Shown in pieces: positions 1 to 11,400 of a stretch of 64,000 nt of DNA (the first letter of the stretch is position 1; each line of letters starts with the position of its first letter). The notes below the pieces were generated by a model. It had not been told where the DNA came from and did not search any database. It saw only the letters and a program-made list of their open reading frames with translations. Source of the DNA: Crambe crambe (Eukaryota; Porifera; Demospongiae; Poecilosclerida; Crambeidae); contig OZ004589.1 of the NCBI GenBank assembly GCA_963924555.1, forward strand, positions 4,030,001 through 4,094,000. Direction: 5' to 3'. Made by a program: the position numbers and the translations under genes.

Positions 1-944
1 AGATTTTAGAGAAATTTTTTGCACTCACTTATTTCCTTCGTAAAATGTACATTAGATCAGAATAAACTACTTCTATTTCTAGCTCTCTGTAGCCTCATAT
101 GCTTCTACATGGCTCCATCCTCATCTACACATGCACTAGCTTCAAAAAGATGGAGAAAGACTCGCTAGTGTTCTATTGCTAGCGCTGATTTGCAAAGATC
201 AGTCTCTATGTACTGCTCTAAGAGATGGCCATAACAGAATTATGATAACCAATGCTAATCTTATTGCCGAGCAGGAAGTGAGGCAAATAATCATATCATA
301 AAGTCATTCCAGTTTGTATATCTGTACGTCTGTAGCATGCATTATTCATGAGTTAGTGTATTCATGGTTGCATAGTAATATTCATGAGATGCAAGTTTGA
401 ACTATGAGTGAGGATCAATAAGCGGGAAGAAACTAGTAGGATCGATGTGAGAAGAGAGTCAGGAACAAGGTCTAGCCATTAGCTACCATTAAATGTAGAC
501 AAAAGAGACTTGTTGCTGATAGGGAGCATGCCAGATGTCCATTTGTTGCTCCACTGTCAATCTCAATCAGCTGCTCTCAGTCTCAAACTGAACCACTAGT
601 AGTAGTCTCACACCTGCAAAAAATAGTTCTCGTTAGGGCATCCATGTTCCGTCCTAGTCTGTTCTGCCCTGGTAGGGTGACCAAACGTGGCACACAAACT
701 TCCTGGTGGTGTATGAAACTAGCTAGAACTAAGTCAGCTAGCAACCATTCAGCAATTCTTTTTTAGAACACCTATTATTATCTTATGACATCATTGACAA
801 TTCAATTAGTATCTATCTCATAAGAAGGCAGGAATTAAGTTATAACAGTCTCCAAAACAGTGGTACAATACTTGATACATTTCTCCATGGCTTGCACATT
901 TCTGCAAGGCCCTTCTCTGCGTGCTTACAAAACAATGTAATTTA

Positions 945-1087
945 CTTCGAATGAATTTAAACATTCTTCCCTCTTCTGTATTGTAGCCCTGTAGAGTAAG
1001 GGTAGAAGAGAAGGAAGAGTTATCAGTTTTATAATGTCAACCTTGACCTGCCATTCCTACATAGAGAGTGCTAATGCACTATCTGAT
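945..1087 (+). repeat. Interspersed repeat family A, copy 1
   Basis: The block contains ACATTCTTCCCTCTTCTG, then GTAGAGTAAGGGTAGAAGAG, then an end reading CCTACATAGAGAGTGCTA. The same order recurs at 30820-31003 and 47611-47806, all on the plus strand. No ORF is shared, so this is probably a non-autonomous element. Confidence 0.75.
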
Positions 1088-1773
1088 GTGTATAATGTGC
1101 GGTCTAGGTTGTGTTATGTTTTAAGTCTTGGCAACCACATTACCGTGTACAGTTACAAAGAAGGAAGTCATTATTGGCCAGTTTATTCATAGAATAAGCT
1201 AAAATGTGTCCCACTTCATAACCATGAAGGACCCATACATGTAGCTATATGCCTCAATGTTTGGGTGGGAGACCCTTTTTTTTTATAAATATATAGCAAA
1301 CTCCTGGAAATCAAATGTTTTTTTTTTGGACAACAAGCCTTGATTGAGGGCACCAAATGGGACAGATCATATGCTACATTGTATAGCATAATTCTGGCTA
1401 GCAGCACAGCTCATAGGCTCCTTGTAGGGAAGAAGAGCTTGCTGAACTGTATTAGAGAACTATCTTAATAAACAACATGAACATTATTTCCAGTCATGCC
1501 CATGCAAGGGGTGGAATTTTGAACTAGAGTCAGTTCTTGCTCCCTGGCCTGGCTCCAACTAAAGTCTAGAGAAGAGAAGAACGTACTGAAGGTAACAGAG
1601 TTAGTTTATATTTCCAAGCACGTAAGCTGGAATGCCTACCTCAGTTTTAGTCTTCAATTTTCCACATAACTCTCTGCTGGTGGATTCTCTGTGCGTGAAG
1701 CTTTCACGGCTGACTAGCTAGTTTTAGCACTAGAGGTCAGATCTAAGTCACTATGCTGATTTTTAAGCTTGCA

Positions 1774-1833
1774 AGGCTTTTAGTCTGTCATATCCTAACG
1801 CTTAGGCTTTTAGTCTGTCATATCCTAACGGTT
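1774..1833 (+). repeat. 30-bp tandem duplication
   Basis: The 27-bp string beginning AGGCTTTTAGTCTGTCATAT occurs at 1774-1800 and again at 1804-1830, a period of 30 bp. The copies are identical across the shared string, so the duplication is recent. Confidence 0.85.
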
Positions 1834-2564
1834 AGCCCTTAGCTGTGCAGCATCTCGAATCGCTTGAATGGCTTCTATCCATACGTGATCAGGTTTTTGT
1901 GGTTAAATATAATAACATTGTGCGGTTAGTTAATTGGCCAGCACCGGCTAGAACTGATCTTGTATGCTGGAGTCACCAGACCCTTTCGGTTACGCCAGAC
2001 TATCCGCTGGCCTCACTGAACTACCAGCGCTTGCTGAGCAATGGCTGAGAAAGAGAAGATATCATGTAATTTCTGGCAGTAGTAAGTTCTGAGATGGGAA
2101 TGAAGCTCTAGAGTGTATGTAAGAGCAGAAACATTATTTATAGTCTCGCCAGCCAGCCCACTTATTATTTTTTTCGTGGGGTGGTAAAAAAATAACAATC
2201 TCACTTGGTCGAGTTATTCTGCACAGTCAGCAGTATATACTGGCCAGGCTAATTTTTTTTTGGACGTACTAGAATTTTTTTCAAGTCCTTTCATCCCCAA
2301 TTGGACACACCCATTTAGCTCATGCGCATGTGCGATGTGGTCTCGCTAACTACCCTTTACCATGCCAGTAGCCAAAGAGTTATATAACGTTTCCTAATCT
2401 AGTCACTCACCATTGGCTAGTTGAACTTTGCCGATCAGTGGTTCCTTGAGTAAGTAGCAACTTTATGGTTAGGTTGTGTTGTAACGGGGGAGGGATGGGG
2501 ACTCATACTGGCAGTACAACACTTACTTTATTTTCAGGCATGTCAGTTGATGAATTGTAATGAT

Positions 2565-2881
2565 TAGGGACTGGCACATTCTGCCAGCATAGTTTTGGGA
2601 ATAATAGGTCTATCAAAGCAGGAAGCATAATGCTGGCATAATAGGCTATGGAAGTGAACTCCATGGTTGCCTATACTAGCTAGCCTAGTTTGACCAAACT
2701 TGTCTGCTAATGAGATCACAGATAGCTATTTACATAGTCTTTCAATACATATGACATCAGCTATGCGCATAATTAAATAATAATAGGTCAGTTAAAAAAA
2801 GAATAATGACTTTATACAGCTGGAATTAAAGAATAGAATAATAGGGAAGGGAAGCAAAAAAGCATAATGTGCCAGTCCCTA
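2565..2881. mobile_element. MITE with TIR TAGGGACTGGCACATT
   Basis: A perfect 16-bp inverted pair, TAGGGACTGGCACATT at 2565 and AATGTGCCAGTCCCTA ending at 2881, encloses about 317 bp without an ORF. The class is not determined. Confidence 0.65.
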
Positions 2882-3193
2882 GTAATGATATCAAGTAGAT
2901 TTTTCTCCCTCCCACTGCTGTGTAGTAATTGGCCATATCAGAGTAGAAAGATAATCCAAAATCCAATGGTCAACCAATAGTATATGGCCATCAGCTGGCT
3001 GTATGAATCACTGCATTGTGTAATACAGTCGTCTGACTTGTACTCTGCCTCAGTGCTGAAATAATCAGCATTGTGCCAACAAATTTTGGCCATTTATGAC
3101 TTTTACATGGATAATGTTTGCTCTGCTCTGCCATAAAATTCCTGGTAGTTCAGCAAATTATAAATCTGCTCTATTTTACCCCTCTCAATCACA

Positions 3194-3886
3194 TACAGTG
3201 CTCCAAACTTAGAGAGTAGATTTTTTGAATTGTTGGTCCTTTTTTGTGTTTTTGCTTATTTTTCTTGAACTACAGGTTCTGGAAGACTGAAACTTGGTAC
3301 AGATGTACAGACACCCTTCTACATCATATATATGGAATAAAATGTCATTGAAAGTGAAACTGTCCTTTTATTGTTCACTGTATTCTGTGCATACTTTTAG
3401 GTCCGTAGTACAAAAAGTGTTTAGAACAGGATTTCCACATTTGTTATAGTTAAGGTCTATTATCCACTGAGAACCTTCCATTTGGACCAAAGTTTAAGGT
3501 CAATCACTATCCAGAACCATGGTACCAGGTAAGTTCCCACAAACTGCCACAAAGGTATGAATTTTGCCCTTTTTTCAGAAAAATCGAACTGTTTAGGCCA
3601 TAACTCCCCTAAATATTGTAGTTAAGGTCTCTTATTGAAATATGCTATGCATCTACGTACAACCCAGCTTACTTGGTACCAGGTTTGGACTCTTAATCAT
3701 CACTAGTTCTTGAGGACAGTTTCACTTTCAATGACATTTTATTCCATATATATGATGTAGAAGGGTGTCTGTACATCTGTACCAAGTTTTGGTCTTCCAG
3801 AACCTGTAGTTCAAGAAAAATAAGCAAAACACACAAAAAAAGACCAAAAATTCAAGAAATCTACTCTCTAAGTTTGGAGCACTGTA
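3194..3886. mobile_element. Tc1/mariner-like MITE with about 172-bp TIRs
   Basis: Left arm 3194-3365 is mirrored by right arm 3714-3886 with only a few mismatches. The ends read TA-CAGTGCTCC and GGAGCACTG-TA, the pattern expected for a Tc1/mariner-type insertion at TA. The 350-bp core has no ORF. The arm similarity suggests relatively recent amplification. Class assignment is inferred from the ends alone. Confidence 0.7.
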
Positions 3887-4778
3887 CTAGTCTGGCAGCA
3901 TATTCAGTAGTTTATTGACTAGTCCAATGTAAAATTCATTAGCATCCTCTTGCATCCCATAAACCATATTGGAGTTATACCTGTAGTAGGCAATGGGTAG
4001 AGTCTTTTTTTTTTCATCCATAGGTTCCAGATTAAGAGAGACTGAATGCTTGAACGAATAACAATCATTTTCTTTAGCTAGCTTCATTATTTTTATATCA
4101 GAACAATAATTTACCTTCAACTCCATCAGCTAAAGAGTTGATAGCTACATGGTTCATGTAATGGATAGCATAAGAACCCAAGTGGTTTGGGTTGCCAGAC
4201 AATGGCATGAATACTAGGAGTGTTTTGGAAGTCTGGAATACTAGAGGTAATCTTTTTAGGGACAGAGAATCAGACACACACCTGCTTTACTAGCACTTTC
4301 CCGCCCACATGCATAAGCATCCACATAAGCTAAATGGGTGTGTCCGTGTGGGGGTGAAAGGTTAAACCTGGATTTGAAAAAAAAACATTCTTAGTCAGAA
4401 GTACGTCCAAAAAAATTAGCACTGGCCGGCCGGATCCTTAATCTCACATAATGACATCATTATGAATAATCGCACATGCAATGTTACTGAGCCGATCTGC
4501 AGAAGATCATGGCTTTGAAAAGGGCTATCTCTTGGAGAGTGCTGAGTTGTTGGGCTACAGCAGTATGAAAGAGAAACTGTGACTGCTTTTGTGGAGGGAT
4601 GATACCATTACCCACAGGATATCTTAGAGCCACACCCCATTATGAAATATGACACGTTACATACATCTGTCCAGAAAAAATCTGGACACTCAAAACAACT
4701 TGACCATGTGAGTTTGACCAGACTCTAATTTTTTCAACCGCCCTGCGAAAAAAATAAGTGGGCTGGCTCACGAGGCTA

Positions 4779-5602
4779 GATTATTATTTTTCTACTTGGT
4801 ATGTTATTAATGAGGGCTAAACTGGAATTAACATTGGAGACACGGATAGAAATGAGGCAGTTAAGTTACACATGTGTATAAATCCTTATGCTCTGCAGCA
4901 AGCAAATAGAGATTTTTTCACGGGTAGACCCTATTTTCAATGCTTTGTGTGAGTATGCTTATCCAGTGGTAGAATTATGGCTAAGGCTTTCAAGATCCCA
5001 ACTATTAGAATCCTGTCCTCGAGATATAATTAATGTAACATACCTAGTAGAAGTGTTTTCTTATGTCATCATGATAATATAGCACAATAGCTAGAAAGTG
5101 TAGAATTGTAGCCCAGAATGGTCCATCCCTTCCACAATCCAGGATTAATAAGCTCCTAATTTGCATACATGACCAGCAGAGGTGGTGTAAGTTCAGTTTG
5201 CTACACTTTAATATTATAGTGATTACTAGATCAAAGGGTGCTGTATTCCAATCTCTGGAATATAAATCTGGTATCATTGATAAAAAAAAAGACAGACAGG
5301 AACATGAAGTGAGTGGGTACAAGGGGATGGGGGGCAAAGAGTGGCTAGTGCCTTGATCCCAATTGTTAACCCCAACCTCCACAAGTCTAGCTAGCTATTT
5401 CTAGGTTGTGAAATGGTACCAGATTCTGAAAACATATTTTATCACCCTCTTCTGGATCCACTCGTGAATTAGTATACTTATGAGACTAAGCTGGGAGGAG
5501 CTAAATATTCATAATTGTGGCTAAGGTAGCAATTAATACACGTCTAATTGTTATTAATCAAGTCATGTATGCTGAATAAGTTATTATTCTGGTGATATAC
5601 AG
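4779..5602. other. No confident gene; possible 5' region of the MFS gene
   Basis: A 112-aa minus-strand ORF (5044-5382) and a 64-aa plus-strand ORF (4888-5082) show no family features. The missing first exon(s) of the downstream transporter may lie here, but no splice-consistent exon was found. Confidence 0.4.
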
Positions 5603-8101
5603 GTATAAAGGAGAATTTATGGCAACTCAAGTTGAACTGGGTGTTTCTTATGTCGATAGCATCACTTTATTCGATTAGCTACACTTCAATATCTTCTTCA
5701 TTTCACCAATTCATTACAAATCCAACTGATGAGGAGTTAAGCAATTCAAGTGGAGTTGTAAGTATATAATAATTTAAAGATGGTCATTATAACATACATA
5801 ACAACTTCTATTCTAGGAACCGGGTCTTGGACAGTCAGAAGTTTTTTATTCGTGGGTAATCACATTGTTTAATTTAGGGGCCCTTATTGGAGCAATTGGA
5901 ACTGGATGTTTGGTAAAATTTATACCATATTGGCATCTTATTCTGATGGTACTAATCTCTCACACCATTGGTTATGTACTTTATGCTATATCCAATGCTG
6001 GATGGGTAATAATGTTGTCAAAGCTCTTGTCAGGTGTTTACATTGGTGGTGAAATGACATTGTCTTTATCTTATTTTGCGGAGAGCAGTGTCGAATACAT
6101 TAAAATTTCTTCAATAATGGGAAGGGATACTAAGGCTCAAGAATCTGGAGTAATTCGAAGTAAATTATTTGCTTGGCATAACATTGGAGTTGGTATTGGA
6201 TACATATTAGGACCAGGTATAAAATGAATGGTCAGAATTTGAACAAATTAATAAACACATAATTACATTTTTAGGTGCAGCTGCAGTGTTTTCACAATTT
6301 GACATTGATCAGTTTAGGTCTATTGCTTGGTATAACGTAGCATTTGGAGTTCTATTTATTCTATTACTATTTGCACTATTCCATGGTGAAAGTGGTTGCA
6401 GTAAAGTGAAAAGCAGATGTAAACTTTGCAAATTCAAAGTTCATGACAGCAAGTGTGACAAATTCGAAATTTTTATATCCTTTATAATGATATGCTGCAT
6501 GATGTTATTATTAGGTACGAGTTTGGGTACAGGATTGATAATATAACTATTCTAGGGCCTTGTACTTTATCCTTGACTTTATGATCAAATTTTAGTTTTC
6601 TTGATTCTCTGCCGTGGAGTCTTGAGTTTTAGATTCGGAGTGTACGAGACAATATATAACCCTGTTTTAAGTGATTATTTTGGCTTTGATGAAAGAAGTT
6701 CATCATACTTCTTTTTTGCATTGGTACTTGCACAGATTTCAGGAACCATATTGCTGTAAGTCAGGCCTGTAAAGTGCTGTATTTTAAGCTGAATCAGGTT
6801 TTGCCCCCCCTCCCCACACACACACACACGTAAGTTGTACAATTTGACCGCTCCAAAAGTAATGCATAACCCCCTATAGAGAAGTCTCATCCTATATTAT
6901 TACTAGACTATAATCAATGCAGGTTGGTTTTACAGCAGATCAAACTGAACAGTCGAGTAATCGCAATAATAGGTCTATCTATGTCTGTTTTGAGTTGTAC
7001 ATTAATAGCAGACTGGCAATCTATACCATTTGATGAATGTACTAAATTTAGTCCTTACCACAATCCAAAACTCCTCAACAGTACTATGAACATGAACCTT
7101 AATCATATCTCAATGGTAGACCAACCCAGTGATTCACTAAACCGCTTTCAAATCGAGCTAAAGTCTGATCTGAACTTAAAGTTTGAATATGATGAGGAAG
7201 CTTCAATACCTACCTTCAGCGATATAACATTTACTTGTTTTATAAATGGAGATACTAGTATTTGCACTGAGAATCAAAGAGAATGTTTGGTCCTTCACTA
7301 TGAATATGGTTCTGTATTGCAGTTGGAAAAAGTTTCTTGTGATTTTATCTCTCGTGAAGGTATTAAAGGGTACTTGTGTGACAAAAGAACGTTTTCATTG
7401 TGTTTATATGTCAATACATCTGGCATTGAAAGACCTACATACAACAAAGAAGTACATGGCAAAAATGTGTACAATGATGTAATGGAAAAATGTACAAGGG
7501 CCATCTCCGAAAATCAGTTCTGTAACTGGATACCTGATTCCATTATCACCAAACAATACTGTTATGACTGTCGTCCAATCTGTAGAAGTCCAGCCCATTC
7601 GTTGGATTTCGTGCAATTTTGCATTGGTGCAGCTGTACTAATGCTGTCTATTCCTGTAGCATGGGTTCCTGTTGCTGCTCTGGTTTCAGAGAGGGTGAAT
7701 GGTGAAATGCAGGTGAGATTATAATTGGCCAGATATGTAAATAACTGGTTGAGGAATTATACTAAGTGGCTACATGACTACGTTAATATTGTTTCTCACT
7801 AGGGCATAATGATGGGAATCATAGTGGCTCTGACTGCTATAGGTAGGAGTGTCAGTCCTTTATGGCGTAAGTAGCTAAACAACAGTAATTGTAATTGGTC
7901 ACCTAATATTTTGTTATTATAATAGTTGATGCTGCCTATGAAGGAGTGATGAAAAGAACATTTCTAGCAATGATAATTATGATCATTACACATTTGCCCT
8001 TCTTGATTGGATTTGTTGTGCTATATCAAAAATTAGCCCCACCACACAGCTATTCTTATTCGAAAAAATTAGAAGAAAGTGATACTTCAGATGAAGACTA
8101 A
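5603..8101 (+). CDS. MFS transporter, MFSD8/CLN7-like (7 exons, 5' incomplete)
   Basis: Exons are 5603-5757, 5817-6216, 6275-6514, 6596-6755, 6923-7712, 7803-7866 and 7926-8101. All visible introns are GT-AG and 58-168 bp; they join in frame into about 660 residues ending at TAA 8099-8101. Twelve hydrophobic segments are visible. A long Cys-rich, Asn-rich loop lies between TM9 and TM10 (roughly 7020-7600), and an acidic tail ends the protein. TM5 reads FAWHNIGVGIGYILGPG, like the GFILGP segment of MFSD8; MFSD8 also has a large luminal loop before TM10. MFSD8 is a lysosomal membrane protein with a proposed chloride-channel role. Exon 1 opens with an acceptor (TATACAG) and two phase bases, so an upstream exon is missing; ATG 5650 lies inside TM1 and is unlikely as the start. 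Family membership is sure; orthology to MFSD8 is a suggestion. Confidence 0.85.
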
Positions 8102-8225
8102 ATGATATAGTGGAAACAGTTTTCATTATCAATATTAATTTTCAATGATTCACATACACACAAACTGTACATATTACAATACATACGACAATATTTTTTA
8201 TTCAAATAGTATATTATGAAATGAC

Positions 8226-8466
8226 TCAAAAGTTTTGAAATTCTCGTATCATTGCCAAGTCATTTAACTGAGGATCACCAAGAACATCTAAGTATGTCTT
8301 TGGACGTATTTTCTCCGTGAAAGCAAGAACAACATATAAATCTCCAGCAGTATCAATGGATAAGTCCTGCTGAAGACTTGCTTGATTGATTTTTGGACGA
8401 TCTGGAATAATATTTCCTCTGGTTAGAGTTAGTACCTCAGCAGCAAATTCAGGAATAGCTGATTTT
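8226..8466 (-). CDS. C9orf72: C9orf72 homologue exon 11 (stop codon)
   Basis: Encodes the last 79 residues with stop TGA (TCA at 8226-8228 on the plus strand). LSIDTAGDLYVVLAFTEKI matches human LDLTAEGDLNIIMALAEKI. Acceptor TGTTTTCAG. The stop lies 124 bp from the stop of the convergent MFS gene. Confidence 0.92.
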
Positions 8467-11400
8467 CTGAAAACATGTATATATTTCAGGATAAGGATAT
8501 AATGCACACAAACACATACACAATACTTGTGCATCAAAGTTTTAAGCTAAGGTTCATATTTTCTTTGAGCCAATGTCTAACATTAACTGTAATCAAACCT
8601 CTTTTTTATGCGTGTGCATGTTATTTTTTAAAATATGTTGTGTGTAATATTCCCACTGGATAGCAGACACAATAGGGAGCAAATATGCAATATTATGGGC
8701 CATGCATTACATGTATTACAAAAAATTCTATACCCATCACAATCATCAGCTGAGACAGTAATTACTTGTCTCAATCTTCAATTCTGGCAGGCAGGAAAAT
8801 GCCAGGAAGGGGTGGGTTGGGATAGCCATAGAAATGTAAAAGTGAAGCATGTAGGCAAGAGAGCAGCATGCAGTGATCACTATTGCTAAAGCAAGCCAGA
8901 AGTTCCAACATGGAATTACAATATGCTATATCACACAGATTTAGCTAATAATGACCACCCTTTTCACTGCTGCCTGTAGTGAAGTAACTACTCTCTCATT
9001 GGTCCACTACAATTTTATTATCTCAGGCCTAACAGTCCTTTCAAACTAGTTCCACAGGCACAGTAGAAGGGAACAAGAGGAAGAATGGGGAAAAGAGTTC
9101 TAGATCCTCTAAGGCATGGGTCAAGCAACTAAGTAAACTTTTGTAATACCTTGTACATCTTGTACTATTTGCAAGGTTGTAATGGTAAAGATGTGTTATT
9201 TTGTAGTCATACATTAGCTACATATCCTCTGCATACAGTATAATGGCCTAATAATATCCAGCACTCCAGATTTGTTCCTGAAAGCTTAAGGAATCTCTGA
9301 AGATCTTTTGTATGAAGAGTTTTGGAGAATAAGATTAACGTTTGAACAGCCATTGGAATCTAAATGCATGCAAAGTTTCAGCTATTATTAAAAGTGCTGT
9401 AAAAGGGGTAATGATGCATGTCTCTTCCACATGGTTGAAAATTTTTTTGTATAGCGTGCATTATGACTAGCAGAGCTAGAGATGCTTGTGCCCTTTGATT
9501 GCTATACCGAATTCTCATCAGAGAAGAGTTCAAGGTTCACACTCGCAGGATCTTTGGTGTAACGATCAGTGGAAAGGCAGTAGATCAGCTTTTTCCACTT
9601 GTTTGTCAACCATGTTTCAATCAATTGGATGATTGTAAATGCCTATGAGTTGAAGCAGAGGGTAGCTGAAATAGGATGGATTAATCAGAGTATGATAGTA
9701 CTCTCTATGCCCCACCCCCATACACGTGATTCTTGGACCTTGACCTCACAACTGACTAGCAAATCTGTCATTAGCTTCTCTCTTGATGTTGGTCTCTTGA
9801 TATTCAGAATGTAAAACCCTAGGCACTAGTCTGGTTATGAATCAACTACATATCAGTAAAGGCCTTAAAAATTTCAGGTTGATGGCAATCTTATTATAAA
9901 CTGTATAGACAGCATTAGTCCTTCAAGATCAGATTCATTTCGGCTGATATAATAATATAATGAAACTCCAATAAACTACATATGAACTTTAACTTGGATA
10001 GCAGGATCACAGCATCCAGTTGCCTATAATAAAATAATAGAGCATTACATCAAAAAAGGTTATAAACAAGGAAATTATTCTAAATAAAAAAGAACAGTAG
10101 GACTAAAGTTCACTCTCTTGTTGCTGAACTTTTTTGAACCACACACAGCCATCCCTACCTTTCTTTTTTATTTACAGTAAATTTTTTTTCCTTTACTGGT
10201 TGACATCAACAGTCACGTAACTTATTTATAGCAAGCGATCTGATCGGTTCTGCCTACATTCCCGAAAGGGATCAAGAAATCTGCATTTACACCAGTCTCT
10301 TCCCCCTCTTCTTCCCTTCTACTGCAGTGTGCCACACAATAAGTGTGTGTACAAAGCTGTAGTGGGAGAAAAGGAGAGTGAAGTAGGGATAGTTGGGTGA
10401 TATGGGTGTGGTTATTGAAATTAGGAGGAGTAAGGGGCTCTTGTTCATGAACTTTTTTACAGCCATCAGTTTATTGTGGTAGAGATGAATATTATCCAGT
10501 CAGCATGAGAGTAATAATTATAGAGTCAGAGACAATTATTATTTTCTTGTAGGCAACTGGATGCTCATTAGTGTGGTGATAATCCTATAGCTGACACTTA
10601 TATGATTATAGAGTCTAGTGTAATGCACATGCACTAATGATTAAGCCAACAATATAGTAGTGTATCAAGGTGTACAGTCGAACGGCCAGCGTCCAAATTT
10701 AGTTGCAGATCGGACGTGCTTCCTGTTAATTATTCGCTCACTCATTTTTGGACAATCTTTTGTCGTTTTTATACCCATCATATCTCCGTCATTAATTTTT
10801 GGCAAAGATGTTTAAGAAATTACATGAAATTGTTTTTCACTTCCTATAGATATAAAAATGAAAGCGGCTAAGAATGCCATTGCAAGTTTGACAGCAGATC
10901 CATTAGCAGTACTTCATCATGTACATTTCACAGTGGCTGTGTATCTACCGTTCAAACATCAGTTTCCAGGACTTTTACACTCTCAAACTTACTGTACCAG
11001 TAGAACAATATTTGTTGTTTCCATTCATCAAAAAATTAAGTTGTTCTTTTATAATGATGATGCTATTTTCATACCATTAAAATTGAGTTTCTCCATGAAA
11101 ATTAATACGAACTAACTAGATTTGAAAGTAATCATTACCCTGGTTAGCTACACAGGCCTCACAAATTTATACAGAGAAATGACCATCACAGCAACTAAGC
11201 ATGTCAGCTTAAGCTTAAGTATATGCCTAACATTGCATGTGAGGCCCTAGTTAGCCTTAGCTTATAAAAGGATTGCATCTAGTTCTAGTTCTGCTATGCT
11301 GAGCTAGCTGCATCATACATGGTTACATGATCTACATGTTACTTGTATAATTCTAATTCTGGTGGCACAAGATCACTGTACTGCTGTTGAATGGTCCACA

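Larger units (their letters stand above)
1..2140. other. Intergenic, no recognisable gene
   Basis: Only short ORFs without family resemblance are present. It holds one copy of an interspersed repeat (945-1087), a 30-bp tandem duplication (1774-1833) and short T-runs. I see no splice-consistent coding series. Confidence 0.6.
2141..4778. mobile_element. Nested inverted-repeat element (outer and inner TIR pairs)
   Basis: Outer arms are TAGTCTCGCCAGCCAGCCCA at 2141 and its imperfect reverse complement (GGGCTGGCTCACGAGGCTA) ending at 4778. A second inner pair runs inward from CTGGCCAGGCTAAT (about 2240) and is mirrored near 4340-4428, sharing TTTGGACGTACT and ACACACCCATTTAGCT. No transposase is visible between them. 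The interior contains two further foldback elements (2565-2881 and 3194-3886). It looks like successive insertions of MITEs into one another. Confidence 0.6.

Noticed and set aside
5044..5382. 112-aa minus-strand ORF
   Set aside because: No domain, no splice context and no similarity I recognise; the length is possible by chance in AT-rich DNA.
5650..5757. ATG 5650 as the start of the MFS transporter
   Set aside because: It lies inside the first membrane helix and the frame is open upstream to a good acceptor, so an earlier exon is more likely.
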